Source of the DNA: Buddleja alternifolia | Taxonomy: Eukaryota; Streptophyta; Magnoliopsida; Lamiales; Scrophulariaceae | DNA length: 64,000 nt | Assembly: GCA_019426215.1 (NCBI GenBank) | Contig: CM033396.1 | Span: forward strand, 29,031,101 to 29,095,100 | Direction: 5' to 3' | In this document: piece after piece, positions 19,644-30,790 of the stretch | Layout: each line of letters opens with the position of its first letter | How positions within the stretch are numbered: the first letter of the stretch is position 1 | The notes under the pieces: generated by a model | Databases searched by the model: none | The model's input: only the letters and a program-made list of their open reading frames with translations | Told to the model about the DNA's origin: nothing | Position numbers and translations under genes: made by a program

Positions 19644-22434
19644 AACATGAATGGATTCTTCAACCTTCGATTTGACTTATTTAAGATGCGAAAGCTCTTC
19701 CATTTTTGGCGTAACCTAGAAAGATTCCTTCATCTGCTTTAGGATCCCAAATGTCTTTAGGCTTTGGGAACCATTGTTATGAATGAAACTTTTGAACCAA
19801 ATACATGAAAGTATGAAACATTCGGCTTACGTCCCTTCCATAACTCATATGGAGTCTTTTCATGTTGCTTGTTGATCATACACCGTTCTGAGTGTAGCAA
19901 GCATGTTGATAGCTTCGGCCCACAACCTTTGAGGCAGCTTAGACTCGGCTAACATAGTCCTAGCGGCTTCTTTAAGCGTTCTGTTCCGTCGTTCAGCAAC
20001 TCCATTTTGTTGAGGTGTTCTAGGTGCTGAATACTCATGAAGTATTCCAAAGTCTTTACAAAATTTCTCAACAATATGGTTAGTAATTCATTTCCTCTAT
20101 CACTTCTAATTCTTGTTACTTTTAGATCTTTTGAGTTTTGTAGTTGACGAATTAGAGAGTGAGCTTGGCACTAGTTTCATCTTTAGATGCTAGAAATTCT
20201 ACCCATGTATAGCGTGAAAAATCATCAACTATTACTAGTGAATACTTTTTACCACTAACGCTCATGATTTGAATAGGACCAAACAAATCTAAATGTAGTA
20301 ATTCAAGTATTCGAGAGGTCGATAGATGAAGCTTCTTCTTAAAAGATGATTTAACTTGTTTACCCATTTGACAGCATCACATAAGCGATCTTTATTAAAG
20401 GAACCTTTAGGTAATCCCTCTACGAGATTTAGAGATATTAATTGAGATTGTTATTGATGTGATTGTAATGGTGACTGTGACATACAACCATTCGATTCAC
20501 TAGTACGATTAACATGTAGGGTTGTTATCTAATGTTGAATCCCAATCTACTAAGTATACATTGTTTGTTCTTCTTCCTTTTAATTTAGTAGATCCTGTCT
20601 TAACATCGATTATCTCGCACAAGTCACTAGAAAATTTAATTTCAAAGCCTTTATCACAGAATTGACTTATGCTTAGGAGATTATGTTTAAGACCCTCAAC
20701 ATAGTATACATCATTGATCATGATGTTCCCCCTATGCATGATACCTATACCTTTAGTTTTACCTTTAGAATTATCACCGAATATAACTTGAGGACCATTG
20801 GTTTGCACGATAGTTGATCAAGAGATCCTTTGATCCAGTCATGTGTCTCGATGATCCACTATCTATGTACCATACTGAAGCGTCGGTGTTGGCTCTAGGT
20901 ACCTGCATTCAAAGGGCAGATCTAATTTCCTTTAGGTACCCATTTTGTTTTGGGTCCTTCTTTGTTAGTGACGTGAATTAGATTTTTCGGAACCCATATT
21001 GCCTTGTCTTCACTATGGGAAGAGATTGGCCTTCTTGGGTTTCGTTTTGAGTTGCATACTTTTTCTAGATGTATAGAAATATCCTTGATTATAGTAATAA
21101 TCATAATCGTAATCACAATTATCATAGTGTTGATAATATGAACTGGATTGTTTTGGATATAGACGTTTGATTCTGTTTGGTACTGGCTTAGGATGCACTT
21201 TTGGTGCGGGACGCTTAACTTTGATTCACTGGCAAAAATATCTCCTTAGCTTTTTGAGCGTTTGGATATATTTTCTTTTTGTGAGACATTCGCTTTGGTC
21301 TTTCCTTTGCCTGAGTCAGTGTTGACTTTATCATTAGCTTTTGTACCAGTATTTGTTGATTCATTCAGCGTTGTCTGATCGAACTTTCTTCAACAAGATT
21401 ACACCTTTTCCTTTGTTGATTGTTGTAACATTGGACGCTTTGGCTTTATAACTAAATTATCAAAACCTAGACCGGTCTTTTCACCAAATGCCCTGGTTAC
21501 TTTAGTCACATTATCTAGCGTTCTAGACGCTTTTGATAATGAAGAGATAAGCTGCTCTGATTTGGCAAGTTTAGCGACCATTTCAGCTTCTCTTTTGACT
21601 ATTATATCAAGATCACCTTTTAGCTGAGTAATTTCACTCTCGATGGATTGGTTTTCTCAATGCACTGTTGCTGAATTGGCCACTCTGCTTTGAGCGTTAA
21701 GTTATCACTTCTGAGTGCTGAAATAATACATGGTGATTTTGGAATAATTGGGTGGCATTTGACAATCTTTATAATATTCCTTTACTTTGTCAAGTAATTC
21801 ATCATAAGAGAGAGGATGATACAGATCAGTGGTTACCTCAGATGGTAAGTCGTTAGATGCTTCATTTTCTCTTGCCATGAACAAATGAATGCTGAGTCCT
21901 TTGATGGTTCATCATCGCTGCTTTCATCTGATGATTCCAAGTCCTCTTCAGGCGTATAGAGAGGTTCTGATTCTGCTAGCAAGCCTTGTTGTCTCAGGTT
22001 GCTCCTGAATTGGTTTCTCTATCCGTGTGATCTTGCTTTGTAGGTTTAGACACATTTGGATATGGGCAATTAACTTGGAAATGCCCTGGTCCCCTGCAGT
22101 TGTAACAAAGATTGGTCTTCATCTTTTGTTCGTTTGTTAATCTTGTGGATCGTTGGTTTAACGCTGCAGGCGCTGAGAGATCTTGCTGAAAGGAGTTTGA
22201 TATTGATTGGCGCTAGGGAGGGAGGACGCAGGATAGTGAGCGCTTGATATTGTGGTTGTATTTGAGGAAGCGCTTGATATGAACTTTGTCCTGGGTGCTT
22301 AGGACTTTTCCCTTCTTTTCAATATTCAGAATTTTTTCCTGAATCTATTTAGAAGCGCCAGTTCTTCTTCCTCACTTATACCGAGCTTTTTTCCTTTTTC
22401 TTTGATAGATTTTCCTTTGATTGATGCCATTAGC
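19644..22434 (-). pseudogene. Sire-1 gag, protease and integrase remnants
   Basis: The frame is broken many times, but domains remain recognisable in order. Near 22075-22125 is a CCHC zinc knuckle (CYNCRGPGHFQVNC). At 21399-21581 is a lysine/serine-rich gag C-terminal piece. At about 20835-20880 is a protease-like site (WYIDSGSSRHMTG), followed by NLLSISQFCDKGF at about 20660-20700. At 20152-20367 are the end of the HHCC zinc region (GKQVKSSFKKK) and the start of the integrase core (LLHLDLFGPI, VDDFSRYTW). The rest of integrase (about 19870-20150) has shifts and stops. The first gag residues next to the gap (MASIKGKSIKEKGKK, near 22430) may be close to the gag start. Confidence 0.75.
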
Positions 22435-22534
22435 NNNNNNNNNNNNNNNNNNNNNNNNNNNNNNNNNNNNNNNNNNNNNNNNNNNNNNNNNNNNNNNNNN
22501 NNNNNNNNNNNNNNNNNNNNNNNNNNNNNNNNNN
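22435..22534. other. Assembly gap (100 N)
   Basis: Exactly 100 unknown bases, a placeholder gap. Sire-1 gag lies to its left (minus strand) and an Athila-like remnant to its right (plus strand), so the two sides may not be truly adjacent. Confidence 0.99.
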
Positions 22535-23320
22535 TCAGGATTTGACCATGTCTATAGCCTTCCCTCCCCACAATATGATAGTTCCTATCAACAAGAGCCA
22601 ACGATGACATCTACTCTTGAGGACCAGTTGAATGTAGATTGTGCAAGCTCACAAGCTAGCATAAACGGAGATGGAAGCTATCATAAAGGAGATGGAAGCT
22701 CGTAGAAAGGAGTCAGAAGCTCATAGAGGGAGTGGTCATACTAGTCGATCAACCAATCAACTTATGGAAGGAGAGAGAGTCATGCACCCTAGAGAATCCA
22801 CAAAAGAAAATGAGGCTTCCCTTAATACAGAAGTTGACAAGCGGTTGATTTAGGACTAAATGTCTCCCCCCTATCACTAAAGATTCTCCACCCCTTGTCC
22901 TCTCCACATGTAAAGAGGTAATTGATTCCAGTGAAGGTGAGTTGTTTTTAACTACAGGAGTTAATATGGTTATTTGTGATAGCTATGAGGTTTGTAAGCA
23001 TCCAATTGATTTGAATTTGTCTTTACGCATTGATGCTTTTGATCCTTTTAGTGTTGAGCTTTCTCAGGTTCAAAGAACCATAGTCTCCTCGAGTCCTACA
23101 TCATGAACTCCAAGTTTTTCCACTTCGATGGGTGTGAAGAAAACGGGATCTACTTGTAACTTGGAGAATAGTCCAAATCATCACTCGGCACAATGGGAAG
23201 AAAGAGTGATGGAAGTGGTGATGGACTATGAGAAAATATTTGAATGGATGATTGCTTGGTCACTACTCATCATATTTTCTAGTAACACCGGGCCTTATTT
23301 CATCCTTACTGGAGAATGAA
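22535..23320 (+). pseudogene. Athila-A coding remnant
   Basis: Short open pieces with gag-like composition begin SGFDHVYSLPSPQYDS, followed by a charged piece (KEMEARRKESEAHR). At about 22880-23105 is an acidic stretch (CKEVIDSSEGELFL, HPIDLNLSLRID). None contains a catalytic motif I can name, and several stops separate them. They precede the Athila 3' untranslated motif, so I assign them to that element by position. Confidence 0.4.
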
Positions 23321-24866
23321 CAAGGCATTCTTCGAAAACCCCCTTGAAATAACTCGGTAAAGTCAAGCTAATGACTTTAAAAAAGCGCTTCTTGGAGGCA
23401 ACCCAAGCTTGTTATCGCTTTCTTGTTTTTCCTTTTGTATTTATCTTGCTTTCTCTCCCGTCTTATTGTTGATGTGATTTTCTAGATATTTCCTTTCTTC
23501 AGGTTTTGATCCCAGGATACTAGCCACCACCGTGCTCACTCCGCATCTCTCCATTTCAGAGTTGTAACACTTATCCCTCTTACGTTGCATTTATTTCATG
23601 AACATTGAGGACAATGTTTAATTTAAGTTGTGGGTACAACCTTGTTGATATAGAATTCATGAATTGGTGCACCCTTGCATAGAGCATAATGCGTTTGAAT
23701 ATCTCCACTCTCTCGAAGTCAAAGTTCTTATCTGTGGTCAACATGTCATGTTGTGACTTGAAAGCCCTTTTAGTCATGCTTATGCGATTTTTTTGAGGTT
23801 TAAACTTTGGACTTTCAATTTTGTTGACTTTGAAGTGTGTTTTTATGTTGTGAAGTCATAAAATGATTTAGGCCATCTTTCATTGTGTTAGCCTTACATT
23901 TTGGTCCTTCTCTATATTGCATAATCTCAGACCTTGATTTGAGCCGTATGATAAGAATGGAGTGTGCTAAGCACACTAGAAACCACCATTCGACTTATTT
24001 CATAAGCCACGGACAACCACCTTCTACCTAAAAGAAAAACAATGTCTTGCACCCAATCAAGAGGTTGAGAATTCATATCATTTGACTTGAATATGGGTAG
24101 TCACCTTGTTTTGATTTGAATGTACATGAGGTAGATAGTGATGGTTTTGGCTATGTTGGGATATTGAGGTTTGAAGTATTATGTAAAAAAGGGGATGAAA
24201 TGAAAACTTGAGCAATGGGCTAAATAGTCGAGAGAGAGGTATAATATGAAAAAAAAATTGTGCTCTCGACTAGGCTTGAATCTTGGCACTCATTTTGATC
24301 ATTGGCTTGAATTCTGTGTACAACCCGATATGAAAAGAAACAAGTTTGGGGGTTGTAAGTTGAAAGGCAAAAGAGAATGAAAAAGGGATAAGTGATAAGT
24401 TGTGAAAGTTTATGTCGTCTATTTGTGAATTAGATTGATGATTTTGAGTTATAGGCTCTCTTGACTTAGTCACTTATCCATATCTTCCGGTCCTAGCCAT
24501 CACCTCGGCCTTACGTTACAAACCGGAAAGACCTTTTGATTGTGACTTTTGCATTATACACACGATGGGTAATGAATGTTGAATTGTTCCAATGTCTTTA
24601 CTTCCAATTGATTTGCATATCTTGTCTAAAGTGTGCTCTTGACATGAACATGGGCGTGGGAGTCATGATTTAGGGATGGAAACTAAGATTTTGTGAGTTT
24701 TCAAATTGTGAATGTTCAAAAGCATCGTGTAATTTTTATAATCAATTTTGAAGATATAATGCTTGTTGTTGTGTGTATGAATTGGCAAATAAAAATTTCA
24801 ATCTTCATGTGTTGTGCGAGGTGTTGTATTTGATCGAGGACGATCAAAGCTAAGTGTTGGGGTAGT
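23321..24866. other. Athila-A 3' untranslated region and polypurine tract
   Basis: About 1.5 kb with no gene. It is inverted-homologous to part of 30800-32100: GAGTGTGCTAAGCACAC at 23958 pairs with GTGTGTTTAGCACACTC at 31679. It ends in AGTGTTGGGGTAG, the likely polypurine tract, directly before the LTR. Confidence 0.6.
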
Positions 24867-26436
24867 TGATATATGTTATTTTTACACTAGTTTTCCCCCG
24901 TTTATTGACTTGGTTTTGATTGTTTCATGATAATTTGATGACATATGATGCTTGGACCCTTGTTTTCTCATATTTCTAGAATAACAATCATTTGGAGAAA
25001 AGAACAAGAATTGAAGATAATCATGCATAAAGATAAAACTGTCTGCGCAGTGCTAGAGTTTATGGAATAGATTTCTCTACCCATGTCTAAATTACACACT
25101 TCTTATACCAATGGAAAGATAAGAGGCAAAGGTACATTTCTTATGTTGAAGACAAAGATCAGATATGTAGGGAAGGAGGTGAAAAACGTCATCGGAAGAG
25201 ACGTCTTACGATGGAGTTTTCTCATTCAGTGACTTGTGAGACAATTTTGTCATCTTTAACGTTTGATTTCGGCCTAGTGTCTTCTGGCGAGTTGTAGATC
25301 TTTGTTTAGGATTCTACAGCAACTTGAATCAGTGAATTCCGACATCGGTAGAGAAAGTTATGCGAAGTTTACCAAACTGGCTGGAGCAGCAGGGACGAAC
25401 GCCGCGGCGTTCAACAAGCGAACGCCGCGGCGTTCACATGCCTAGCCAACGCTGCGGCGTTCAACAAGCGAACGCCGCGGCGTTCGAGGCACGGGGTGGT
25501 CTATAAATACCCTTTTTAGCCATTTTTACCCTAACTCACCTTGGATAGCAGCTGCCACACGAAAATAGAGAGAGAGAGAGCTTAGAAGAGAAGATTGAAG
25601 GTCAAAACATGGAGAATTCAACAAGGATCCACATCTCTACAAGAATTAGGGAGTTTTTACATATTTGTTTCTTGAATTTGTTCAAATCTCCTATGACTTG
25701 ATGATTTATATTTGCACTTTGACATGAATATGAGCTAAACTTGTTTGATTGAGGCCATGGATAGGCCCGTTTATGTTATTTTGATTGTTGATTGTTGTGT
25801 GTTTATGGATTAATTTTGGTTTTAGCTATGTATTCAATATTTGATCTCAATGCTACATTTGCTTGATCACCAAGTGTTTGATAAAATGCCTAGGTTAGAG
25901 ATCGAGAGATAATAACTAGGGAAGATATAAACATTAAATACCCTATAGTTAAACCGACTAGAGATAGACTCGGTTCTTAGGTGGCTTTCCATTCACGTGG
26001 GGAGATTCCTAGACCTTAATGCATCCTCGTTAATCGGGTTTCATATAGAGATATATAGGAAATCGTTACCAAGGGTAGGGTGCTATGCCAAGAGATTGGG
26101 TAGTACGTACGTTAGGGAATTTTGCCTTAGCTAAATCAATCTAATAATCCAATAGAACCTAAATCACAATCTAATGCATAATCGGTTGAACCATGTGCCT
26201 TGATCGTTCTCTCTATGTTTCCTCCCTTTATTTGGGTGACGTGCCTTAGTTTATTTTCTAGTATTTATTAATTAGTTAATCAACCTTTCTATCGACCGAT
26301 TTAACTTAGAATTGAGTAATATAGTAGTCTTGGTACTTAGATCATAGTTGTCCCTGCGGATACGATAACCCCGGACTTAGAAATCCACTTTACTACTTAC
26401 GCGACCTAGTTCTCTTGCTAGGATTTTGTCGTGTCA
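24867..26436 (+). repeat. 3' LTR of Athila-A (about 1,570 bp)
   Basis: It starts TGATATATGTTA after the polypurine tract and ends TTTTGTCGTGTCA. Most of its length is inverted-homologous to 29305-30790. It contains four near-identical GC-rich palindromes at 25397-25485. The right edge abuts copia gag (Copia-B), so Athila-A inserted into, or truncated, that element. The other LTR is not in the window, so the target duplication cannot be checked. Confidence 0.65.
25397..25485. repeat. Array of four 16-bp GC-rich palindromes
   Basis: GAACGCCGCGGCGTTC, a perfect palindrome, occurs at 25397-25412, 25420-25435 and 25470-25485, with a two-mismatch copy (CAACGCTGCGGCGTTC) at 25447-25462. Each pair is joined by AACAA-G. 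It forms two related 39-bp blocks inside an otherwise AT-rich LTR, just upstream of a TATAAATA motif at 25502. Confidence 0.9.
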
Positions 26437-26511
26437 ATGCTCACTGCAAGAGCTATCCTAGCTCACCTGGTAGAGCTCTATGGTGAGCACAGTCGAATTG
26501 CTCGATATGAG

Positions 26512-27386
26512 TGTTGGGAATCCTGTCGGGCATGCGCAGCAGAATATAAAAACAGATCCGGATCCCCAAACCAAGATCAATTTGTGGATTTCGTCGATTT
26601 TAATCGTGAAACAGATGAATACGAAAAACTTACCTTTTCGCGTATTCAACTTTAATCTTTGCGAATCTTCAATATTCTCCAACGGTTCAATTGTACCGTC
26701 TCTAGATCATCACGTGGCGGAATTGACTCCGGGAAATCTCCATCTCCAATCTCCGGGGCGGCTAGGCGAGATTGAGTGGAAAAGAAAAAAAACATTTTTC
26801 TCTGATGTATTTCTGGTGGAGGATTTCACCTTGTGTGAATGTTGTGTTCTCTGACTTGTGTTGGAGGATTAAATAAATCCTCCAATCTTAAAGCCCACCA
26901 GTACACGCCTATTACGCTATTGGACAATTAATTAGGCTATGTTGACCCAGTCAACTTAGTCCAATTGATTTAATCAATTAATATTTAATCCAATTAAATA
27001 TATATCAATTAAATCAATATTCTTGTTAATTAATTAATTAACGAATATATAGTTTAAATATTTAATTAACCTAGTCAATTAAATACTCAAACTAATTAAT
27101 TTAATTCACCATTGTTTAATCCAATTAAACAACCAATTAAATTAATTTATCCAATTAATTAATTCGTCCTTCCAAAGGACAAATTACCAAAACACCCTCC
27201 AAATACAAGACTTGATTTCCCCGTCTATTCCTTTATAGCGCGACTCTCTAGGTTCATCTCAATTGGAAATGGGAGGATACCAAAGGATGTGGGTGACACC
27301 TAGCCAGCACCGTGGCCCCACATCGTAGCTCCTCGTTGTGCCTTGTATTCTAACTCCTCGTTGGCATCGAGGGCACATTCCCAACA
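26512..27386. mobile_element. Solo copia LTR (875 bp) with ATGAG target duplication
   Basis: Ends are TGTTGGGAAT and ATTCCCAACA, a perfect 10-bp terminal inverted repeat. The 5 bases on each side are ATGAG (26507-26511 and 27387-27391). The flanks rejoin as a continuous copia gag frame, so it inserted into Copia-B gag and then lost its interior by LTR-LTR recombination. It is AT-rich in the middle and related to the LTR fragment at 7056-8596. Confidence 0.92.
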
Positions 27387-28397
27387 ATGAGATATCAAAA
27401 GAGCTCTTCGGAGTCAAGATGAAAGAAAGTGAGAAGATTGGTGATCATGTCCTCAAAATAATTTCGAGGATTGAGAAATTGGAAGCTCTCGAATTCACCA
27501 TGAACGCCACCCTTCAAACTGACTTTATCTTGCAGTCCCTTCCTAATTTCTTCTCCCAATCTGTAGTTAACTTTAACTGCAATGAGATAGAGTGCAATTT
27601 AGCTGGGCTAATGAACAAGTTGGTTACTGTACAATCTCAAATGAAACCAATTGGTAAGGAAACTACCTTGGTCATTTCTTCTGGACCTAAAAAGTCTAAG
27701 TCTAAGAAGAAAAAGAACAAGAAGTAGTCTGGCAAGCTTGGAGCTGAAGGTGGTGTCCAAAAGGGTATGGGAAAGGCTCAAGGGTTTTATAAGAGCAAAG
27801 GGCCTAAGAAAATGGATAGATGTCTCGAGTGCGGTGAGCTTGGCCACTGGAAGAGGAACTGTCCAAAATTAGGCAAAGGCGCAAAAGGTATGGAACTCTT
27901 TGTTTTTGAAACTAACTGTTCTATGACCGTCTTTTCTACTTCGTGGATTCTGGACTCAGGGGCTAGTGCCCATGTTTGTTGTTTGAATTAGGATCTATAG
28001 AGAAGTAGAAGGCTGGGCCGAGAAGAAGCGATGATCAAAGTAGGCAGCGGGGAAAGCGTCGCAGCTACTAGGATTGGATCTACTTCTCTTTATTTGTATT
28101 CTGGACATTTATTATTATTGAATGATGTTTTAGTTTTGCCAAGGGGCTTAAAAACATTGTATCTATTCCCATCTTAGTTAAGATTGGGTATACATTCCGT
28201 TTTCTAAGTTAAATTGCGACATTTATTATAGAAATAAATTGGTTGGCAATGCTTCTTTAGTTAATGGTTTGTATTATTTAAATGTCCTTAATCATCTGTT
28301 GTGAATGTTGTAACTCATAAACGTGGTAGGCAAGAAGCTAACCTAAGGCTTAAGTGGCATTAGACTAGGCTATGCCGGAGAGCACAAGATACACAAA

Positions 28398-28963
28398 ATG
28401 GAAAAGGATGGGCTTTTAAGCTCACTGGGGTCAGATCCCTATCCAACATGTGAATCATGTCTCTTAGGCAAGATGGCTAGATCACCCTTCACCGGGACTT
28501 TTGAAAGAGCTACTCAAGTCTTACAGTTAGTGCATACCGACGTTTGCGGACCATTTGGAGAAATGGCTCGTAGGGGTTTCTACTACTTCATCACTTTCGC
28601 AGACGATCATTCAAGATATGGTCTAGTGTATCTGATGAAGCAAAAGTCTGAACCCTTTGAAAGGTTCAAAGAGTTCAAAGCCTTAGTAGAAAATCAATCT
28701 GGGCAAAATATAAAAACTCTACGATCAGATCGTGGAGGAGAATATATGAGTTCCGAGTTTGATGAATTCCTTAGACAACAAGGAATAATGTTACAACTAA
28801 CACCGCCAACAACCCCTCAACAAAATGGAGTAGCCGAGCGAAGGAACCGAACTTTGTTGGACATGGTTCGTTCCATGCTTAGTTACACTGATTTACCCAT
28901 TTTGTTGTGGGGACATGCGCTCCTTACTGCTGCTTATATATTGAAAAGAAGCAGCCAGGGTTA
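28398..28963 (+). CDS. Copia-B integrase core fragment
   Basis: This is a 188-codon open fragment: the zinc-site end (CESCLLGKMARSPF), then the catalytic core with aspartates in VHTDVCGPFGEM and LRSDRGGEYM and the glutamate in QQNGVAERRNRTLLDM. It stops after AAYILKR, where the element is truncated by unrelated sequence (SSQG, then a stop). It is a relic with no start of its own. Confidence 0.85.
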
Positions 28964-29304
28964 GGAGAGTGATGATCCTCAGAATAAGAACACTTCTTAA
29001 TACAACCAAACTAGCCATTATATGCTCTTCTCTGGATTAATTCACCTCTATTCAATTCTGATTACTAACTTTGAGTTTACATTTGGGGAGGGAGAAATGA
29101 ATTTCTTTTATAGTAATAAATAATGTGTCAAATCCCTCTTTCATCTTGGAATTGTCGAGGTTTATTTTTTTAATTCGAGCATTGTAGCCACGCTGCAGGC
29201 TGTGCAGAAATTCATTGACGTGGGAAATATTGGTTGTGTTGTAATTGATGTTGATTAAGGTATAATCCAAGGATGACAAAAAGAACAATTAAATAACATG
29301 ATAT
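28964..29304. other. Non-coding junction, no gene seen
   Basis: It lies between truncated Copia-B integrase and the Athila-B LTR. A short plus-strand stretch near 29137-29161 can be read SSWNCRGL, like the start of a LINE endonuclease, but nothing downstream supports it. Confidence 0.4.
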
Positions 29305-30790
29305 TGACAAAATCCTAACAAGAGAATTAGTTCACATAAGTAGTAATATTAGATGTTAATTATGGGTTTGTCGTATCTACAGGGATGAGTATACTCTAAA
29401 TACCAAGATTACTATATATCCATTTCTAAGTTAAATCTATTGATTATGGTTTATACTAATTAAGTAAAGTGAACAAATAACTTGGGCAATAAAGTAAATA
29501 AAGCGAGAAAACGATGGGGAGAAGCGAATAAGGCACATGGTTCAACCAATTATGCTATCAAAATGCAATTAAGGTTTCTTTTGGATTAATATATCGATTT
29601 AACAAAAAACAGAACTTCCTAAAACATGCACTACCCAATCTCTTGGAATAGCAATCCTATCTTCGTTAATGATTTCCTATATATCACTATATAAAAGTAC
29701 GATTAACAACGATGCATTAGCGATCTAGGAATTCCCCAAGTTAATAGAAAGTCACCTAAAGAAATTGAGTCTATCTCTAGTTGGTTCAACTGTAGGGTGT
29801 TTAAGATTTTGTATCTTCCCTAAGTCACCTCTATCGATTTCAAATTTTGGCATTTTATCAAACATTTGGTAATCAAACGAATGTAAGTATTATGGTCAAA
29901 CATTAAACACATGCTAAAAGAAAAATCAATCCAATAAATCAATCATTCAAATACATAATTGGCCTACCCATGGCCTTAATCAAGAAAATTAACTCATATT
30001 AAAGTCAAACAAAAATCAACATCTGAGCAATCATAGTAAATTCAACCCTAATCTAGAAGAAAAGAGAAAGAACTCCCTAATACAAGTCTGAATGTTGATC
30101 TGCCTTTGAATCCTCCTTCTTCTTATCGAATATGGAGTCTTCAAAGATGTTCTTGCTCTTTAACCCTTCTCCAAGCTTTCCCTCTCTCTATTTTAGGTAA
30201 TGTTGCTCAAAAGTGTAAAGTGTGCTACAAAAGACTGAAAGGGGTTATTTCTACAAGCTTGAGAAGCGTGCCAACTCTGCGGCGTTCTGTGTCTAAAGAT
30301 TCTCAAACCTCTCTCCCCATCATTTTACTTAAATGGATAGTCATCATCTGATTTGTGCTAATTTTAAAATGTGGTGATCCAAAAATTTATCTCAATCAAA
30401 TGTGATTATTTCGTATTATGAACTTTAAGATGGATGAAAATTTAAAAAATGAATGATTAGAGTCCTTTACCTCAACCTTTAATCAGTTGCGAACCCCGGG
30501 TTGTTAGGCTTAATAAAAATGGTTGAGCGTCCCCTTGCAATAGACGCCTCAGCGTTCTTCCAAATCCACGGCTTAGATATCCTAAATAAAAATGGCCGAG
30601 TGTCCCCTTGCAATCTCCCTCTTCGTGCTTGTTTGCCTTCAATACTTGCTCTTTTGCTCCAACAACTAAGATATCCTAAATAATAATCAAAAGCAGGGAT
30701 GAAAGCAGCATATGGGATCAAAATATCGAAAAAACCCGTCAAGAATAAGCGACAAAAGGGGTAAACAATAATGTAAAATATGGATGTATA
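29305..30790 (-). repeat. 3' LTR of Athila-B
   Basis: Its left edge TGACAAAATCCTAACAAG matches the inverted right end of the Athila-A LTR, short of about 5 terminal bases. Its right edge meets a G-rich tract on the minus strand. Only relics of the palindrome array remain (ACTCTGCGGCGTTC near 30272, GACGCCTCAGCGTTC near 30543). Confidence 0.6.

Larger units (their letters stand above)
10693..22434 (-). mobile_element. Sire-1, Sirevirus-type copia element, 5' end lost in gap
   Basis: On the minus strand the order is gag, protease, integrase, RT-RNase H, a 1.1-kb spacer, a very large ORF in the env position, polypurine tract and a 1.77-kb 3' LTR. Large LTRs plus a long ORF after pol are hallmarks of the Sirevirus branch of Ty1/copia. 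RT-RNase H and the env-position ORF are long and open, while gag to integrase is full of frameshifts and stops. The gag start, primer site and 5' LTR would lie in or beyond the N gap at 22435, and sequence past the gap belongs to an unrelated Athila-like element. Confidence 0.8.
22535..26436 (+). mobile_element. Athila-A, 3' part of an Athila-like Ty3 element
   Basis: It comprises a coding remnant (22535-23320), a long 3' untranslated part and a 3' LTR (24867-26436). The motif AAGCGCTTCTTGGAGGCAAC at 23384 and the segment CGAGGACGATCAAAGCTAAG before the LTR are signatures I associate with the ends of Athila-group elements. No protease, RT or integrase core is present in this piece; they are deleted or lie behind the gap. 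A related element in opposite orientation lies at 29305-34250. Confidence 0.65.
26437..28963 (+). pseudogene. Copia-B gag-pol remnant, split by a solo LTR
   Basis: Plus-strand copia pieces in order: a gag stretch (LVELYGEHSRIARYE) at 26437-26511; the solo LTR 26512-27386; gag continuing (ISRIEKLEALEF, then a lysine-rich tail) to a stop at 27725-27727; a CCHC zinc knuckle (CLECGELGHWKRNC) near 27821-27862; a protease site (SWILDSGASAHVC) at 27943-27981; decayed pre-integrase; and the integrase core at 28398-28963. It is truncated there, with RT and RNase H absent. The same family is present as Copia-G on the minus strand (62052-63035 and 52963-53765), whose gag reads LKELYGEHNRIARY. Confidence 0.8.

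Noticed and set aside
22326..22705. Open frames running through the N gap
   Set aside because: They exist only because unknown bases cannot hold a stop codon.
25397..25485. Palindromes as a rho-independent terminator or phage operator
   Set aside because: The context is a plant LTR; no T-run follows, and bacterial signals do not apply.
29137..29161. SSWNCRGL, like the start of a LINE endonuclease
   Set aside because: Only eight residues; a stop follows within four codons and no further LINE motif appears downstream.
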